Shown here one piece after another: positions 15,308 to 22,789 of a DNA stretch of 53,614 nt. Origin of the DNA: Candidatus Woesearchaeota archaeon. Lineage in GTDB: Archaea; Nanobdellota; Nanobdellia; SCGC-AAA011-G17; GW2011-AR20. The stretch spans positions 1 to 53,614 of the forward strand of contig JACQNJ010000031.1 in assembly GCA_016203115.1 (NCBI GenBank). Reading direction: 5' to 3'. How positions within the stretch are numbered: the stretch's first letter is position 1; every line of letters starts with the position of its first letter. The position numbers and the translations under genes were made by a program. The notes under the pieces are model-generated. The model worked only from the letters and a program-made list of their open reading frames with translations, did no database searches and was not told where the DNA came from.

Positions 15308-15516
15308 ATCTTCTTAGTCTGACCTCCTTCCAGTTTTAATTGTTTGTAAGTAAGTATTCTTGCAATGTCTTTTTTTAAAGACTTGATAAGCCCAGGGCTT
15401 TCAAGAGTGGCTCCAACAGCTCTCTGAGACTCTAGTCTTAACCTCTCTCTTCTCATCTCAAAGAGTTTCTTACTCAATTGCTCACTGTCCATCTGTTTCA
15501 CTTGGTACTTCTTCAT
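15304..15516 (-). CDS. rpl29: Ribosomal protein uL29
   Basis: A small two-helix protein with the uL29 pattern [25 protein letters not shown], followed by [20 protein letters not shown] preferred the Met at 15516 (MKKYQVKQ) over 15528, since family members begin near there; either overlaps the end of uS3. uL29 lines the tunnel exit, where the SRP and the Sec machinery dock. Confidence 0.9.
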   Translation of the reverse strand: MKKYQVKQMDSEQLSKKLFEMRRERLRLESQRAVGATLESPGLIKSLKKDIARILTYKQLKLEGGQTKKI

Positions 15517-16222
15517 TTTTTTCCTCAATTACTTCTTTTTTCTTTTTTCTCCCTTTTTTTGTTGTGCTTTTTGCCTCTTTTTGTAAAGGCTCTTCACTCT
15601 GTTCTTCTTTTACTTCAATGGTAGTGTCAATAAACTTTACTTCATCTGGCAATTTGGTATCAGGAGTTAAAATGCTAACCTTAACCCCTACTGATCCAGA
15701 TTTAAGATGAGCCACAGCAATTCCTCGTTTAACAAGATTCTCAGAGACATTGCCTGATTTTTTTAAATGCCCTGCAAGGAATCTCCACGTTTTAGCCCTG
15801 CTACTAGGCACACCTCTTCCCGAAATAACAATTTCAGCTCCAAGGGCGCCAGCATCAATAATATCCTGTAACGTTCTATACCCAGCAGACTTGAATCTCT
15901 TTGGTCCGAACCTTTCAAAAGAAGAGACAATTCTTTCTGCAACAGATGTAGGATCAAGATTAGGGCTTTCAATTTCAGCAATTTCTACTTCTGGATTTTC
16001 CATCTTAAACTCAGATTTCAATGCTCTATTCAACCTGTTAATATTGGCTCCTTTTGCTCCAACAACTAAACCCGGTCTTGAAGTGTAAATAATGATTTTT
16101 TCTCCAAGAGGGGTTTTCTTAAGCTCTAATTTACTATAACTCCCACTAGGCAATTCTTTTGCAATATGCTCTTGAAGGAGGTACTCCTTAATTTTTTTGT
16201 TTAGTATCTGCTTTTCTATCAT
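15482..16222 (-). CDS. rps3: Ribosomal protein uS3 with charged tail
   Basis: The KH domain is clear (TSRPGLVVGAKGANINRL, about 48-65), followed by the C-terminal uS3 domain with GYRTLQDIIDAGALGAEIVISGRG. From residue 200 on the sequence becomes a Glu/Lys-rich tail of about 45 residues. uS3 helps form the mRNA entry channel. Its start overlaps the end of uL22 by 35 bases. Confidence 0.95.
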   Translation of the reverse strand: MIEKQILNKKIKEYLLQEHIAKELPSGSYSKLELKKTPLGEKIIIYTSRPGLVVGAKGANINRLNRALKSEFKMENPEVEIAEIESPNLDPTSVAERIVSSFERFGPKRFKSAGYRTLQDIIDAGALGAEIVISGRGVPSSRAKTWRFLAGHLKKSGNVSENLVKRGIAVAHLKSGSVGVKVSILTPDTKLPDEVKFIDTTIEVKEEQSEEPLQKEAKSTTKKGRKKKKEVIEEKNEEVPSETDGQ

Positions 16223-16640
16223 TTTTTTCTTCTTTTAATTCCTTTACAATTAATTTGACATGTGCTCCCTTCTGTTTTTGTCTTCTCTTCCTTCCATAAT
16301 GCCATTGCAAGGGAGCTTTATGAGCTGAGATGTGATCAATAACTAAATTTGAAGACAATCCTTTATGCTGGGCATTTGCCTCAGCACTTTCAATAAGCCT
16401 CAAAAATTCTTGTGAAGTTTTCACAGGGTATTTTCCAGGTCCTATCCCCACTTTATGTGGTGTATCCTGATTATATCTTTTGTAAGGAACTGCCTGCTCT
16501 AGTTTCATCACTCTCTTCAAAATAATTTTAGCAGTTTTAGTAGTTTTGTTTCTCAGGAGATTGCAAACTTCAACAGACTTCTTCCTAGAAATAGGAAGGT
16601 TAATCCCATTTACAATTGCAACATTTTGTTTGATTTCCAT
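16188..16640 (-). CDS. rpl22: Ribosomal protein uL22
   Basis: The 150-residue protein has the uL22 core: ISRKKSVEVCNLLRNKTTKTA, VPYKRYNQDTPHK and the KGLSSNLVIDHISAHKAP segment, then the basic beta-hairpin sequence WHYGRKRRQKQKGAHVKL that reaches into the exit tunnel. A short Asp/Lys tail is encoded within the overlap with uS3. Confidence 0.95.
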   Translation of the reverse strand: MEIKQNVAIVNGINLPISRKKSVEVCNLLRNKTTKTAKIILKRVMKLEQAVPYKRYNQDTPHKVGIGPGKYPVKTSQEFLRLIESAEANAQHKGLSSNLVIDHISAHKAPLQWHYGRKRRQKQKGAHVKLIVKELKEEKNDRKADTKQKN

Positions 16641-16641
16641 T

Positions 16642-17037
16642 TTATCTTACTGAAATTGCTGAACTAGACCGTGTAGCTCCAACACCTGGTGCAGAATGTT
16701 TAACTCTGTTTCTAGTTAACACTAATTCCCCAAGGTACATCCCAATCATCTCAGGCTCTATCATTACAGGGACGTATCTATTCCCAGCATGAACATGGAT
16801 CATCAAGCCGACCATTTTTGGCAGCACAATAGTATCTCTGTTCTGCGTCTTAATTATCTTTTTATAAGATCCTGCCAATGCCTTGTCAATCTTTTTCATC
16901 AAGGCTTTTTGATCTTCAGGAATTCCTCTCTTCAATGATCTTGTTTTTCTTGAAGGTAACAAGTGAATAAACTCCTTGAATTCCATCTCCTTTAACTCTT
17001 CAAGAGTCTTCCCCTTATACTTAAATTCTCTTGCCAT
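16642..17037 (-). CDS. rps19: Ribosomal protein uS19
   Basis: The sequence carries LLPSRKTRSLKRGIPEDQKALM and the conserved IHVHAGNRYVPVMIEPEMIGMYLGEL, ending with a basic NRVKHSAPGVGATRSS tail that approaches the decoding site in archaeal ribosomes. It is 131 residues long, typical for archaea, and abuts uL2 with a one-base overlap. Confidence 0.96.
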   Translation of the reverse strand: MAREFKYKGKTLEELKEMEFKEFIHLLPSRKTRSLKRGIPEDQKALMKKIDKALAGSYKKIIKTQNRDTIVLPKMVGLMIHVHAGNRYVPVMIEPEMIGMYLGELVLTRNRVKHSAPGVGATRSSSAISVR

Positions 17038-17753
17038 TATCTCTTCATCCCCGTTCTCCTGGCCCTTATTAAACCTACCTTTCTTCCAGGAGGTGCATTC
17101 CTAGGTGCTGTTGCAGGCTTACCCATATGTCTTCCTCTTCCAGAACCAAAAGGATGATCGACTGCATTCATAGCAACACCTGAAACAATAGGATACAATT
17201 TATTTTTAGCTTTCATCATATGGTGGTGTTTTCCTGCCTTTACTATTGGTTTTTCTAATCTTCCAGAGCCAGCTATAACCCCAATAACTGCCCTGCATAG
17301 TGGATTAAACTTTTTCTGTTTTTTACTTGGCAATTGGACCAGCACATATTCTTTAGTTCTGCTGATAATCTTTGCTGAAGACCCAGCAGTTCTACAAAAA
17401 CCAGTAACATTTCCTTTAGGTAGTTTTTCAATATTATAAATAGAAGTTCCTTCAGGTATGCTTACTAAGGTCATAATGTTCCCAGATTTAATCGGAGCTT
17501 CTCCTCCACAAGTAACAACTTCTCCAACCTTAACATTTTCAGGAGCAGGAATGCAAAATAACTCCGTATTATTTAATTTCACTATAGCAACAGGAGAAGA
17601 TCTTGCCTGATCATGCACAATATCAACTATTTCACCAGTCAAAGCTTCATCACTATAATTAGGGTATATCATTTCAAATTGATAGCGATGACTAGGAGCT
17701 TTATACCTTGGAGTTCCCCTCCCTCTTCTCTGTTGAATTAAATTCTTTCCCAT
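17037..17753 (-). CDS. rpl2: Ribosomal protein uL2
   Basis: The protein begins MGKNLIQQRRGRGTPRYKAPSHR and contains the conserved uL2 C-terminal block GVAMNAVDHPFGSGRGRHMGKP with the histidine near the peptidyl-transferase centre. Its 238 residues are normal for archaea. uL2 is needed for subunit association and peptidyl transfer. Confidence 0.97.
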   Translation of the reverse strand: MGKNLIQQRRGRGTPRYKAPSHRYQFEMIYPNYSDEALTGEIVDIVHDQARSSPVAIVKLNNTELFCIPAPENVKVGEVVTCGGEAPIKSGNIMTLVSIPEGTSIYNIEKLPKGNVTGFCRTAGSSAKIISRTKEYVLVQLPSKKQKKFNPLCRAVIGVIAGSGRLEKPIVKAGKHHHMMKAKNKLYPIVSGVAMNAVDHPFGSGRGRHMGKPATAPRNAPPGRKVGLIRARRTGMKR

Positions 17754-17754
17754 T

Positions 17755-18015
17755 TTACATAATTCCTAATTGTGTTGCAACATCAATTGCTGGTTTGTCT
17801 TTGGTTAGTTTAACATAAGCCTTCTTTTTCCCTTCAGGAGTTATGAATGTTCTGACTGAAGTTATGTCAATGCCAAATCCTTTCTTCAAAGAATCTTTAA
17901 TTTCTTTTTTTGTAGCTCTCAAGTTTACAATGAAAGTCAATTTGTTATCAGCCTCCATTAATCTAACTGCTTTTTCAGTTGATACAGGATATTTGATAAC
18001 TTTAAACGGTTCCAT
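17755..18015 (-). CDS. rpl23: Ribosomal protein uL23
   Basis: A short archaeal uL23 of 86 residues, with VIKYPVSTEKAVRLMEADNKLTFIVNLRATKKEIK and the FGIDITSVRTFITPEGKKKAYVKL hairpin. It lies at the tunnel exit and forms a docking site for SRP and SecY. The gene sits between uL4 and uL2 with one-base gaps. Confidence 0.96.
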   Translation of the reverse strand: MEPFKVIKYPVSTEKAVRLMEADNKLTFIVNLRATKKEIKDSLKKGFGIDITSVRTFITPEGKKKAYVKLTKDKPAIDVATQLGIM

Positions 18016-18016
18016 C

Positions 18017-18817
18017 TTACATGAATAATCTCTCCTTTTCTAACCTTTCAATTGCTTTATCTGTAAAAAGCGTCAATCTTCCAGCAACAGTTCCAGGGGC
18101 TAGCACTTCAGCATTTAACTTGTCAACAACTGTAATGTCTATTCCTTCAATATTTTTGGCAGCCTTCAGTAAATGGCAGGTTCCAGAAACAACCAGCAAC
18201 AATCCCTTTCTGCTCATAGTTTTTCTTCCTCTCATTTTTCCTTTTCCAGCCCTTATCCTTTTTTCATGCACTCTTGCCAATTCTTCTTTTAATCCAAGGC
18301 TCTCCAAGGCTCTCTCAACATCTTTGGTTTTATTGATATTTTCAATTTCAGAATCAACAATGAAAGGAAAAAACTTAGGTAGAACATGATTTCTCGCTTC
18401 AACTAGCTCCTTGTCTAAAGTAGCGGCCAAAGCAGATCTAATAGCTTTTCTTCTCTCTTTAATATTAATCTTCAACTCCCAAACTTTTTCAGATTTTGGA
18501 GGATGAGCCTTCCTGCCTCCTTTTGTTCCAGGAGCATAAGCGCCTTCCCATCCAAATTGTCTCCCTCTTCTCCACATAACTTTTCTCGGAACTCTGCTGA
18601 TTCCATGCCCATAAGAAGTTCTGTACTCTCTTCTCCTTTTTGAAATTTTCACAGTAGTTTTTTTTCCTGCTAAAGGATCAGCACCATACCTTTGTCTTTT
18701 ATGAGATTGGATAGCAAGCACAGCTCTCCTAATAACATCAGGATGATATTCTTCACTAAATTGCATCGGGGTATTTACACTCCCTACCTTTTCTGCTTTT
18801 AAATTATAAATATTCAT
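18017..18817 (-). CDS. rpl4: Ribosomal protein uL4
   Basis: The sequence has the archaeal uL4 start (FSEEYHPDVIRRAVLAIQSHKRQRYGADPLAGKKTT), the long tunnel-loop with RVPRKVMWRRGRQFGWEGAYAPGTKGGRKAHPPK, and a C-terminal Rossmann-like part with KAAKNIEGIDITVVDKLNAEVLAPG. uL4 and uL22 form the tunnel constriction. It overlaps uL3 by four bases. Confidence 0.97.
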   Translation of the reverse strand: MNIYNLKAEKVGSVNTPMQFSEEYHPDVIRRAVLAIQSHKRQRYGADPLAGKKTTVKISKRRREYRTSYGHGISRVPRKVMWRRGRQFGWEGAYAPGTKGGRKAHPPKSEKVWELKINIKERRKAIRSALAATLDKELVEARNHVLPKFFPFIVDSEIENINKTKDVERALESLGLKEELARVHEKRIRAGKGKMRGRKTMSRKGLLLVVSGTCHLLKAAKNIEGIDITVVDKLNAEVLAPGTVAGRLTLFTDKAIERLEKERLFM

Positions 18818-19764
18818 AGTACAATTCTCTTGATCTCATGTGCATAAACTTTTTTGTTTCTCATTGGCTGAGTTAAAGTAAGTAATCTTTTTCTTGGGCC
18901 AAAAACAGATCCCTTTAAGATTAGATAAGCGTTTTTAATCATGCCATAATGTCTAAAACCCCCTTTAGGAACAGTTTCCTTAGAGTAGAGTTCAATTTTT
19001 AATATCTGTTTATTGACTTCAGTTCTCAGATGGTATCCCATCTTCCCTGCCTGAGGAACAGTATACAAAACCTTGCTCGGAGTTACAGGTCCTAGGTTTC
19101 CAGTAGATCTTTTCTTTTTCTCTGATTTTTTTGCTTTTAATGACAATCCAAATCTCTTAATAGTACCCTGAAATCCTTTACCCTTAGTGACCCCATGAAC
19201 ATCAACTAGCTGATTTCCCTTGAAGACATCGCTAATATTAATTTCCTTATCAAAAAAAGATTTTCCATATTCTGATTTGCTTTCTAATGGTCCACCAATG
19301 CCTATCTCTAAAACCTCTGGTTTTTTCTTTCCTATAGAAGTTATCTTAGGCTGTGTAGAACAGATAAGTCTCACTTCATCATATTCTTTGGGAATATCAG
19401 AGGGCAATTGTTTTTTAGGCAATACCAGTTTTCTTGCTAAATCTTTGTCTAAATTTTTATTGAGGATTTCAGAAATAGCTTTTAATCCATAAGGTGTTTT
19501 TTTGTAAAATCTTAAAGAAAAAGGTTTTATTGAGGGGCACTCAAGAATTGTCACAGGAATTGAAAACAAATCATTTTTGAGTCGAGAGTGAGGGTTGTTG
19601 ATTTGAACTTGAGCGTGAGTCATTCCAACCTTATAAGCAGGAAATCCTAACAGCACAGTCTTATCTGTTTTAGGCCAACCTTTAACCCGAGCAGTCTCTT
19701 TTTGAGCCCTCTTTCTAGGCCAATATTGCAAACTTCCACTTCTTGATTTATGTGCTCTTGGCAT
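18814..19764 (-). CDS. rpl3: Ribosomal protein uL3 (first gene of the superoperon)
   Basis: The archaeal uL3 start MPRAHKSRSGSLQYWPRKRA, the VHGVTKGKGFQGTIKRFG hairpin that reaches the peptidyl-transferase centre, and QAGKMGYHLRTEVNKQI are all present. It is 316 residues long. This gene opens the minus-strand S10/spc superoperon. A TATA box lies about 27 bases before its ATG, so the polycistronic mRNA is probably leaderless or nearly so. Confidence 0.97.
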   Translation of the reverse strand: MPRAHKSRSGSLQYWPRKRAQKETARVKGWPKTDKTVLLGFPAYKVGMTHAQVQINNPHSRLKNDLFSIPVTILECPSIKPFSLRFYKKTPYGLKAISEILNKNLDKDLARKLVLPKKQLPSDIPKEYDEVRLICSTQPKITSIGKKKPEVLEIGIGGPLESKSEYGKSFFDKEINISDVFKGNQLVDVHGVTKGKGFQGTIKRFGLSLKAKKSEKKKRSTGNLGPVTPSKVLYTVPQAGKMGYHLRTEVNKQILKIELYSKETVPKGGFRHYGMIKNAYLILKGSVFGPRKRLLTLTQPMRNKKVYAHEIKRIVL

Positions 19765-19786
19765 ATTTTTTTGCTATTGCTAACAC

Positions 19787-19795
19787 TATTTAAGC
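19787..19795 (-). promoter_or_regulatory. TATA box of the ribosomal superoperon
   Basis: The minus strand reads CTTAAATAG, with the flank AAAGCTTAAATAGTG, centred about 27 bases before the uL3 ATG. This is the standard archaeal TATA-to-start spacing for a leaderless transcript. No Shine-Dalgarno precedes the ATG. Confidence 0.55.
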
Positions 19796-19802
19796 TTTAT
19801 TA

Positions 19803-19890
19803 AATGGCTTTACTTAAATTGAATCTAAAGACATCAGATCATCGCCTTTAGAAAAAGTCGCTAGATCCCTAGCCACCATTTCGCTATATA
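19803..19890 (-). ncRNA. Candidate structured RNA or leader between uL3 and histone
   Basis: On the minus strand a strong TATA box (TTTATAAATA, around 19907-19916) precedes two stem-loops that no coding frame explains. One is a 5-bp GCTAG/CTAGC stem with a four-base loop (19860-19873). The other is a 7-bp TCTAAAG/CTTTAGA stem with a 15-base loop (19824-19852). That loop contains GATGA and CTGA, the elements of box C/D kink-turns, though not in a standard arrangement. It could be an independent small RNA or a second, longer leader of the uL3 transcript. Read from sequence only. Confidence 0.35.
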
Positions 19891-19952
19891 ATTTTCCTTA
19901 TAGAGGTATTTATAAAGTTTTTTATTCTTTTTTCAAGGATTCATTCGATAAT

Positions 19953-19962
19953 CTTAAAAAGC
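19953..19962 (+). promoter_or_regulatory. TATA-like element before histone gene
   Basis: CTTAAAAAGC lies about 40 bases before the histone ATG, and a second AT-rich element CTATATTTT lies closer. Either could direct a transcript with a short leader. It is divergent to the superoperon promoter. Confidence 0.35.
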
Positions 19963-19997
19963 CTTTTTCCTCTATATTTTCAATAAACAAGGTCAAA

Positions 19998-20216
19998 ATG
20001 GCAAGAACTATTATATCATTGTCTTCAATGGAAAAACTTCTAAAAAAATATGGGGCCCCAAGAGTATCAGAAGATGCTAAACAAGCCTTATCTGAAGCAT
20101 TAGAAGAGGTAGGTAAAAAAATAGGAGAGAAATCTCTTCGTTTTGCTACTCATTCTGGCAGAAAAACAATAAAAGCCAAAGATATTAAGTTAGCTGTGAA
20201 AGAAACTAATTTCTAA
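19998..20216 (+). CDS. Archaeal histone
   Basis: The 72-residue protein is a single histone fold: helix 1 with LSSMEKLLKKYGAPRVSEDAK, a long central helix (about 27-51), then SGRKTIKAKDIKLAVKE, which contains the conserved RKTIK DNA-binding loop. Archaeal histones dimerise and wrap DNA into nucleosome-like particles. A few extra N-terminal residues (MARTIISL) precede the usual start. A downstream gene begins only three bases after the stop codon, pointing to co-transcription. Confidence 0.95.
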   Translation: MARTIISLSSMEKLLKKYGAPRVSEDAKQALSEALEEVGKKIGEKSLRFATHSGRKTIKAKDIKLAVKETNF

Positions 20217-20219
20217 AAA

Positions 20220-20720
20220 ATGAAAAGAAAAGAATACATTATTTGGGATTATAAAAAGTTAAAAAAATCAGAGAAAACAATTAGAAAATTCTTATTGAAA
20301 AATTCAGATACATTAAGGTTAACAGAACATCATTGGGTGCATATAAAATTCTTTAAACTTAAAAGACACGGAGGAGAAAAAGACGATAGGTTTGTTTCGA
20401 TACTTGAAAAACTTAAACAACATTTCATCAAAAAAGTAACAAGTGATAAAAAGTTTAATGATCTTAAACAACCAGGTAATTTCAAGTTTAATCATTATTT
20501 TTACAAGCTTTCACCGAAACTAAAAAGTTTATTGAATGAAGAAACACTTCTATGGCATCATTGCTTTGAATCAAAAAATTTTTATGGGTTTGAAGACCCA
20601 ACTTTTTATAATAAAAAAAATATGCTCGCTTGTATAGTTACTCATGAACCTTACATTATTCTTTACTTGACAGAACAAGAAAAGAAATCATTAGAAAAAC
20701 AAGGTGTTTTATTTAATTAA
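20220..20720 (+). CDS. Hypothetical protein coupled to histone
   Basis: I do not recognise this 166-residue protein. It is basic, rich in Lys, Phe and Tyr, and has no signal peptide or membrane segment. The C-terminal part is the most distinctive, with aromatic-rich HHCFESKNFYGFEDPTF, then THEPYIILYLTEQEKKSLEKQG, a strand-plus-helix ending. It starts three bases after the histone stop, so the two are likely co-transcribed, and it converges on the VapC gene, overlapping it by four bases. A DNA-associated or antitoxin-like role is only a guess from position. Confidence 0.6.
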   Translation: MKRKEYIIWDYKKLKKSEKTIRKFLLKNSDTLRLTEHHWVHIKFFKLKRHGGEKDDRFVSILEKLKQHFIKKVTSDKKFNDLKQPGNFKFNHYFYKLSPKLKSLLNEETLLWHHCFESKNFYGFEDPTFYNKKNMLACIVTHEPYIILYLTEQEKKSLEKQGVLFN

Positions 20721-21094
20721 ACTTCTAAAATTTCTAATCCTTTTATTCTTTCAAAATGTTTTTTATTTAACGTAACAAGAGAGCACTTATTCTCTATGCA
20801 TGTTGCAGCAATGAATATATCCCTAAACTCAATTAACAATCCAGATTTCTTTAAACTTTTACTAATTGCTGAAGCTTCTTTAGCAGTTATTACGCCAAAG
20901 GGTAGAATGTTAAAATCAACCAATAGTTCATTTATTTTACCTAAATTTGTTTCTCTTAAATAAAGCTCAAACACTGTTATGGAAGAAACAAAAATTTCTT
21001 TGTCTAGTATGCTATTGATTATTCCTTTACCATTTGGCCTCTCATTAACAATCTCTATGCACACATCTGTGTCTAGGCATACCTTTTGTTCCAT
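20717..21094 (-). CDS. vapC: VapC-type PIN-domain ribonuclease toxin
   Basis: This is a PIN domain of the VapC type: CLDTDVCIEIV supplies the first Asp (near residue 7), SSITVFELYL the Glu in the middle, and RDIFIAATCIENKCSLVTLNKKHF the later acidic residues. VapC toxins cut tRNA or rRNA and are held in check by VapB. The start at MEQKVC (21094) is preferred over 21103. The gene overlaps the upstream VapB frame by about 20 bases, a typical coupled toxin-antitoxin layout. Confidence 0.9.
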   Translation of the reverse strand: MEQKVCLDTDVCIEIVNERPNGKGIINSILDKEIFVSSITVFELYLRETNLGKINELLVDFNILPFGVITAKEASAISKSLKKSGLLIEFRDIFIAATCIENKCSLVTLNKKHFERIKGLEILEV

Positions 21095-21306
21095 CTCTCC
21101 CATCCCTTTTTGGCTTCTTTCATTACATTGTCATACTCCTTGTCTCCTTTTAAAACACCTAAATGTTTAATCAGCCCTGCTCCTGTCTTTTTTTTATTTT
21201 TTTCTAAAGACTCAAGAATAACCTCGCTATAGCTCTTATTTTCTTTCTCTTTTATAGCTTTTAAACTGTTATACACGTCATTTGAAACCATAATTGTTTT
21301 TGCCAT
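21073..21306 (-). CDS. vapB: VapB-type antitoxin
   Basis: The product (MAKTIMVSNDVYNSLKAIK...) resembles archaeal VapB antitoxins of the DUF217 type: an N-terminal strand for DNA binding, the ENKSYSEVI helix, and a C-terminal basic/aromatic segment that would plug the VapC active site. The family start fits the Met at 21306, and a TATA-like AT stretch lies just upstream around 21335. The next gene, VapC, begins before this one ends. Confidence 0.85.
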   Translation of the reverse strand: MAKTIMVSNDVYNSLKAIKEKENKSYSEVILESLEKNKKKTGAGLIKHLGVLKGDKEYDNVMKEAKKGWERWNKRYA

Positions 21307-21354
21307 AGTATCCATATGAATATACATATATATAAAATTTTCTAAAAATAAGAA

Positions 21355-21771
21355 TCACTTCATCTTCTTCGTAACATCTATTTTCTCATTACACTTCTCA
21401 CATAAAAATCTAACAGCTTCAACAGTTTCTTTTTTTCCAGTTTCTTCATCAATTCTTTGAACTTTTTTTCTTTTAAAAGGAACAGAAATTTCACTTGCAT
21501 GATTACATTTATGACATGTATACTGTATATTCATTGCTAAAGTATCTTCATATTCTGTTTGGGGAACATTATACTTGCATTCAGGGCATTCATATTCCTC
21601 CTTTCTAATCTTAGCTCTTCCAGTTTTAGGGTCTTTAGGTTTTCCCATCACTCCTTTATCGCATTTTGGGCAATTCCCTCTAAAAACCCACGCTCTAATT
21701 TTGCCTTTCCCAACAGCCCGATTAGTAAAATAAACACATTCATCCATAGACTGTGGTTCTCTTAATGTCAT
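21355..21771 (-). CDS. Conserved multi-zinc-ribbon protein
   Basis: The protein holds four CxxC knuckles: CPKC (about 32), CPEC (about 60), CHKC (about 85) and CEKC (about 125), so two zinc ribbons are likely. Between them are basic segments (GKPKDPKTGRAKIRKEE, PFKRKKVQRIDEETGKKE). It starts MTLREPQSMDECVYFTNR at 21771. I recall similar zinc proteins from DPANN genomes but know no function; an RNA- or ribosome-binding role would fit its charge. It precedes the divergent tRNA-Gln. Confidence 0.7.
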   Translation of the reverse strand: MTLREPQSMDECVYFTNRAVGKGKIRAWVFRGNCPKCDKGVMGKPKDPKTGRAKIRKEEYECPECKYNVPQTEYEDTLAMNIQYTCHKCNHASEISVPFKRKKVQRIDEETGKKETVEAVRFLCEKCNEKIDVTKKMK

Positions 21772-21865
21772 AATTATCACTTTCCTTAAGCTGTTTATAA
21801 AATTTACTTTTAATAACTTAAGCAATCAAAAAGCATATAAGGTAAAAATAAATCCCAGCTATTAT

Positions 21866-21982
21866 AGCCCCGTCGTCTAGCGGTCTCTTAAAAGCCGTAA
21901 AAGGATATCAGGCTCTGGACCTGGTGACCGAGGAGCCTTTCAAATATAGTAAAGGTCCGGAATTCAAATCCTCGCGGGGCTA
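21866..21982 (+). tRNA. tRNA-Gln (CUG) with apparent introns in the D-loop and T-arm
   Basis: A perfect 7-bp acceptor (AGCCCCG/CGGGGCT), A1-U72, discriminator A, a TCAGG/CCTGG anticodon stem and loop CTCTGGA give anticodon CUG. The T-arm is only complete if 21934-21962 (29 bases) is removed, joining CGAGG to TTCAAATCCTCG at position 53/54. Both ends then fall in three-base bulges around a short helix, as in bulge-helix-bulge substrates, with one mismatch. A second insertion of about 13 bases (21887-21899) sits in the D-loop, flanked by CGGT/GCCG pairing; removing it gives an 11-base D-loop, the same length as in the nearby tRNA-Glu. The second intron is less certain than the first. Confidence 0.88.
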
Positions 21983-22032
21983 ATACATATCTTTTTATTT
22001 TTTGTGATATAAATTACTACATGGAATTATTC

Positions 22033-22566
22033 ATGCCTTCTGAGAGGATGTTAAAAGAAATAGGGTGGGATGAAAATGGACAAAGAATCTATTTTACTAA
22101 TGTAGCAAATGCATCAGAATCTGTTTTGAGAGGAACTGTTGCAAGTGCAAAAACAATTATTACAGATGTTTATAAATTCCAATTTGAAATAGCAGATCTT
22201 GGTGACGGTTTTCTACTTAGACCGGTGGTCAGATTAATATGGGAAGCCCTAAGAAATGCATCTGTACACGGTTCAAAAAGAGGATTGCCTTTTACATATG
22301 GTTTATTCATTGCGACAAACGGTATTTGTCATGGACTCCAAGATGGAGATAGATATTTTGCTAGAGAAGATATTAAACAACTTTTCGAGAACAAAATTCC
22401 CTTAACGGAATTTGATATGGATGTTAGTAGCAGGAGGGTGGGAGTGAAAGATTATATCTACAAGTTGAGTGATATCATAGAAGTTGATACAGCTAATGGA
22501 ACCCTCTTTTGTGCGCAGTATTTTGGAAATTTTCGTGAGTGGCAAAACCATAAGCGCCCAGAATAA
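22033..22566 (+). CDS. Degenerate GHKL-type ATPase-like protein
   Basis: The middle of the protein looks like a GHKL (HATPase_c) fold. The N-box is VRLIWEALRNASVHG with Glu75, Asn79 and His83 (numbered from the Met at 22021). The next glycine-rich loop, ATNGICHGLQDGD, stands where DxGxG is expected but is degenerate, and a GVKDYIYKL helix with strands ending TLFCAQYF closes the fold. ATP binding is therefore doubtful. A TATA-like GATATAAATT about 25 bases before 22033 favours this Met over 22021. The protein stands alone between two tRNA genes. Confidence 0.6.
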   Translation: MPSERMLKEIGWDENGQRIYFTNVANASESVLRGTVASAKTIITDVYKFQFEIADLGDGFLLRPVVRLIWEALRNASVHGSKRGLPFTYGLFIATNGICHGLQDGDRYFAREDIKQLFENKIPLTEFDMDVSSRRVGVKDYIYKLSDIIEVDTANGTLFCAQYFGNFREWQNHKRPE

Positions 22567-22616
22567 AGACCAAAGGCAAGACTTTTAAATTCATTAATAA
22601 AAATTAATTTAGTAAT

Positions 22617-22728
22617 GCCCCTTTAGTCTAGCCCGGTCAAGGACGCGGCCCTCTCAAGGAAACTTTTTAAAAAAGTTTCATCAAAACAGGGATAGGCCGA
22701 AACCCGAGTTCGAATCTCGGATGGGGCA
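22617..22728 (+). tRNA. tRNA-Glu (CUC) with a canonical 37/38 intron
   Basis: Acceptor GCCCCTT/ATGGGGC (one U-U mismatch), D-stem GTCT/GGAC, anticodon stem CGGCC/GGCCG and T-arm CCGAG/CTCGG are all visible. The anticodon is CUC in loop CTCTCA-A. Bases 22657-22693 (37) are an intron at 37/38. Anticodon-loop CTCT pairs with intron AGGG, flanked by CAA and ATA bulges, and the intron core is a long GAAACTT/AAGTTTC hairpin. This is a textbook bulge-helix-bulge splice substrate. Confidence 0.93.
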
Positions 22729-22770
22729 TAAGCCTATTTTGTATATGCTCATAATTCTATAAAACAGAAA

Positions 22771-22780
22771 TATTTAAATA
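22771..22780 (+). promoter_or_regulatory. TATA box of the HEPN-MNT operon
   Basis: TATTTAAATA lies 10-20 bases before the first Met of the nucleotidyltransferase, and another TATA-like TCTATAAAAC lies at about 22757. Depending on which is used, translation starts at 22790 or at the second Met at 22811. Confidence 0.45.
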
Positions 22781-22789
22781 CTACAAAAA

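Noticed and set aside
20220-20720. 166-residue protein as an insertion-sequence transposase
   Set aside because: It lacks DDE, HUH or zinc-finger motifs and terminal repeats, and it is tightly coupled to the histone gene.
21866-22728. Possible split tRNA halves or permuted tRNAs
   Set aside because: Each tRNA can be completed within its own locus by removing an intron in place, so split or permuted genes are not needed.
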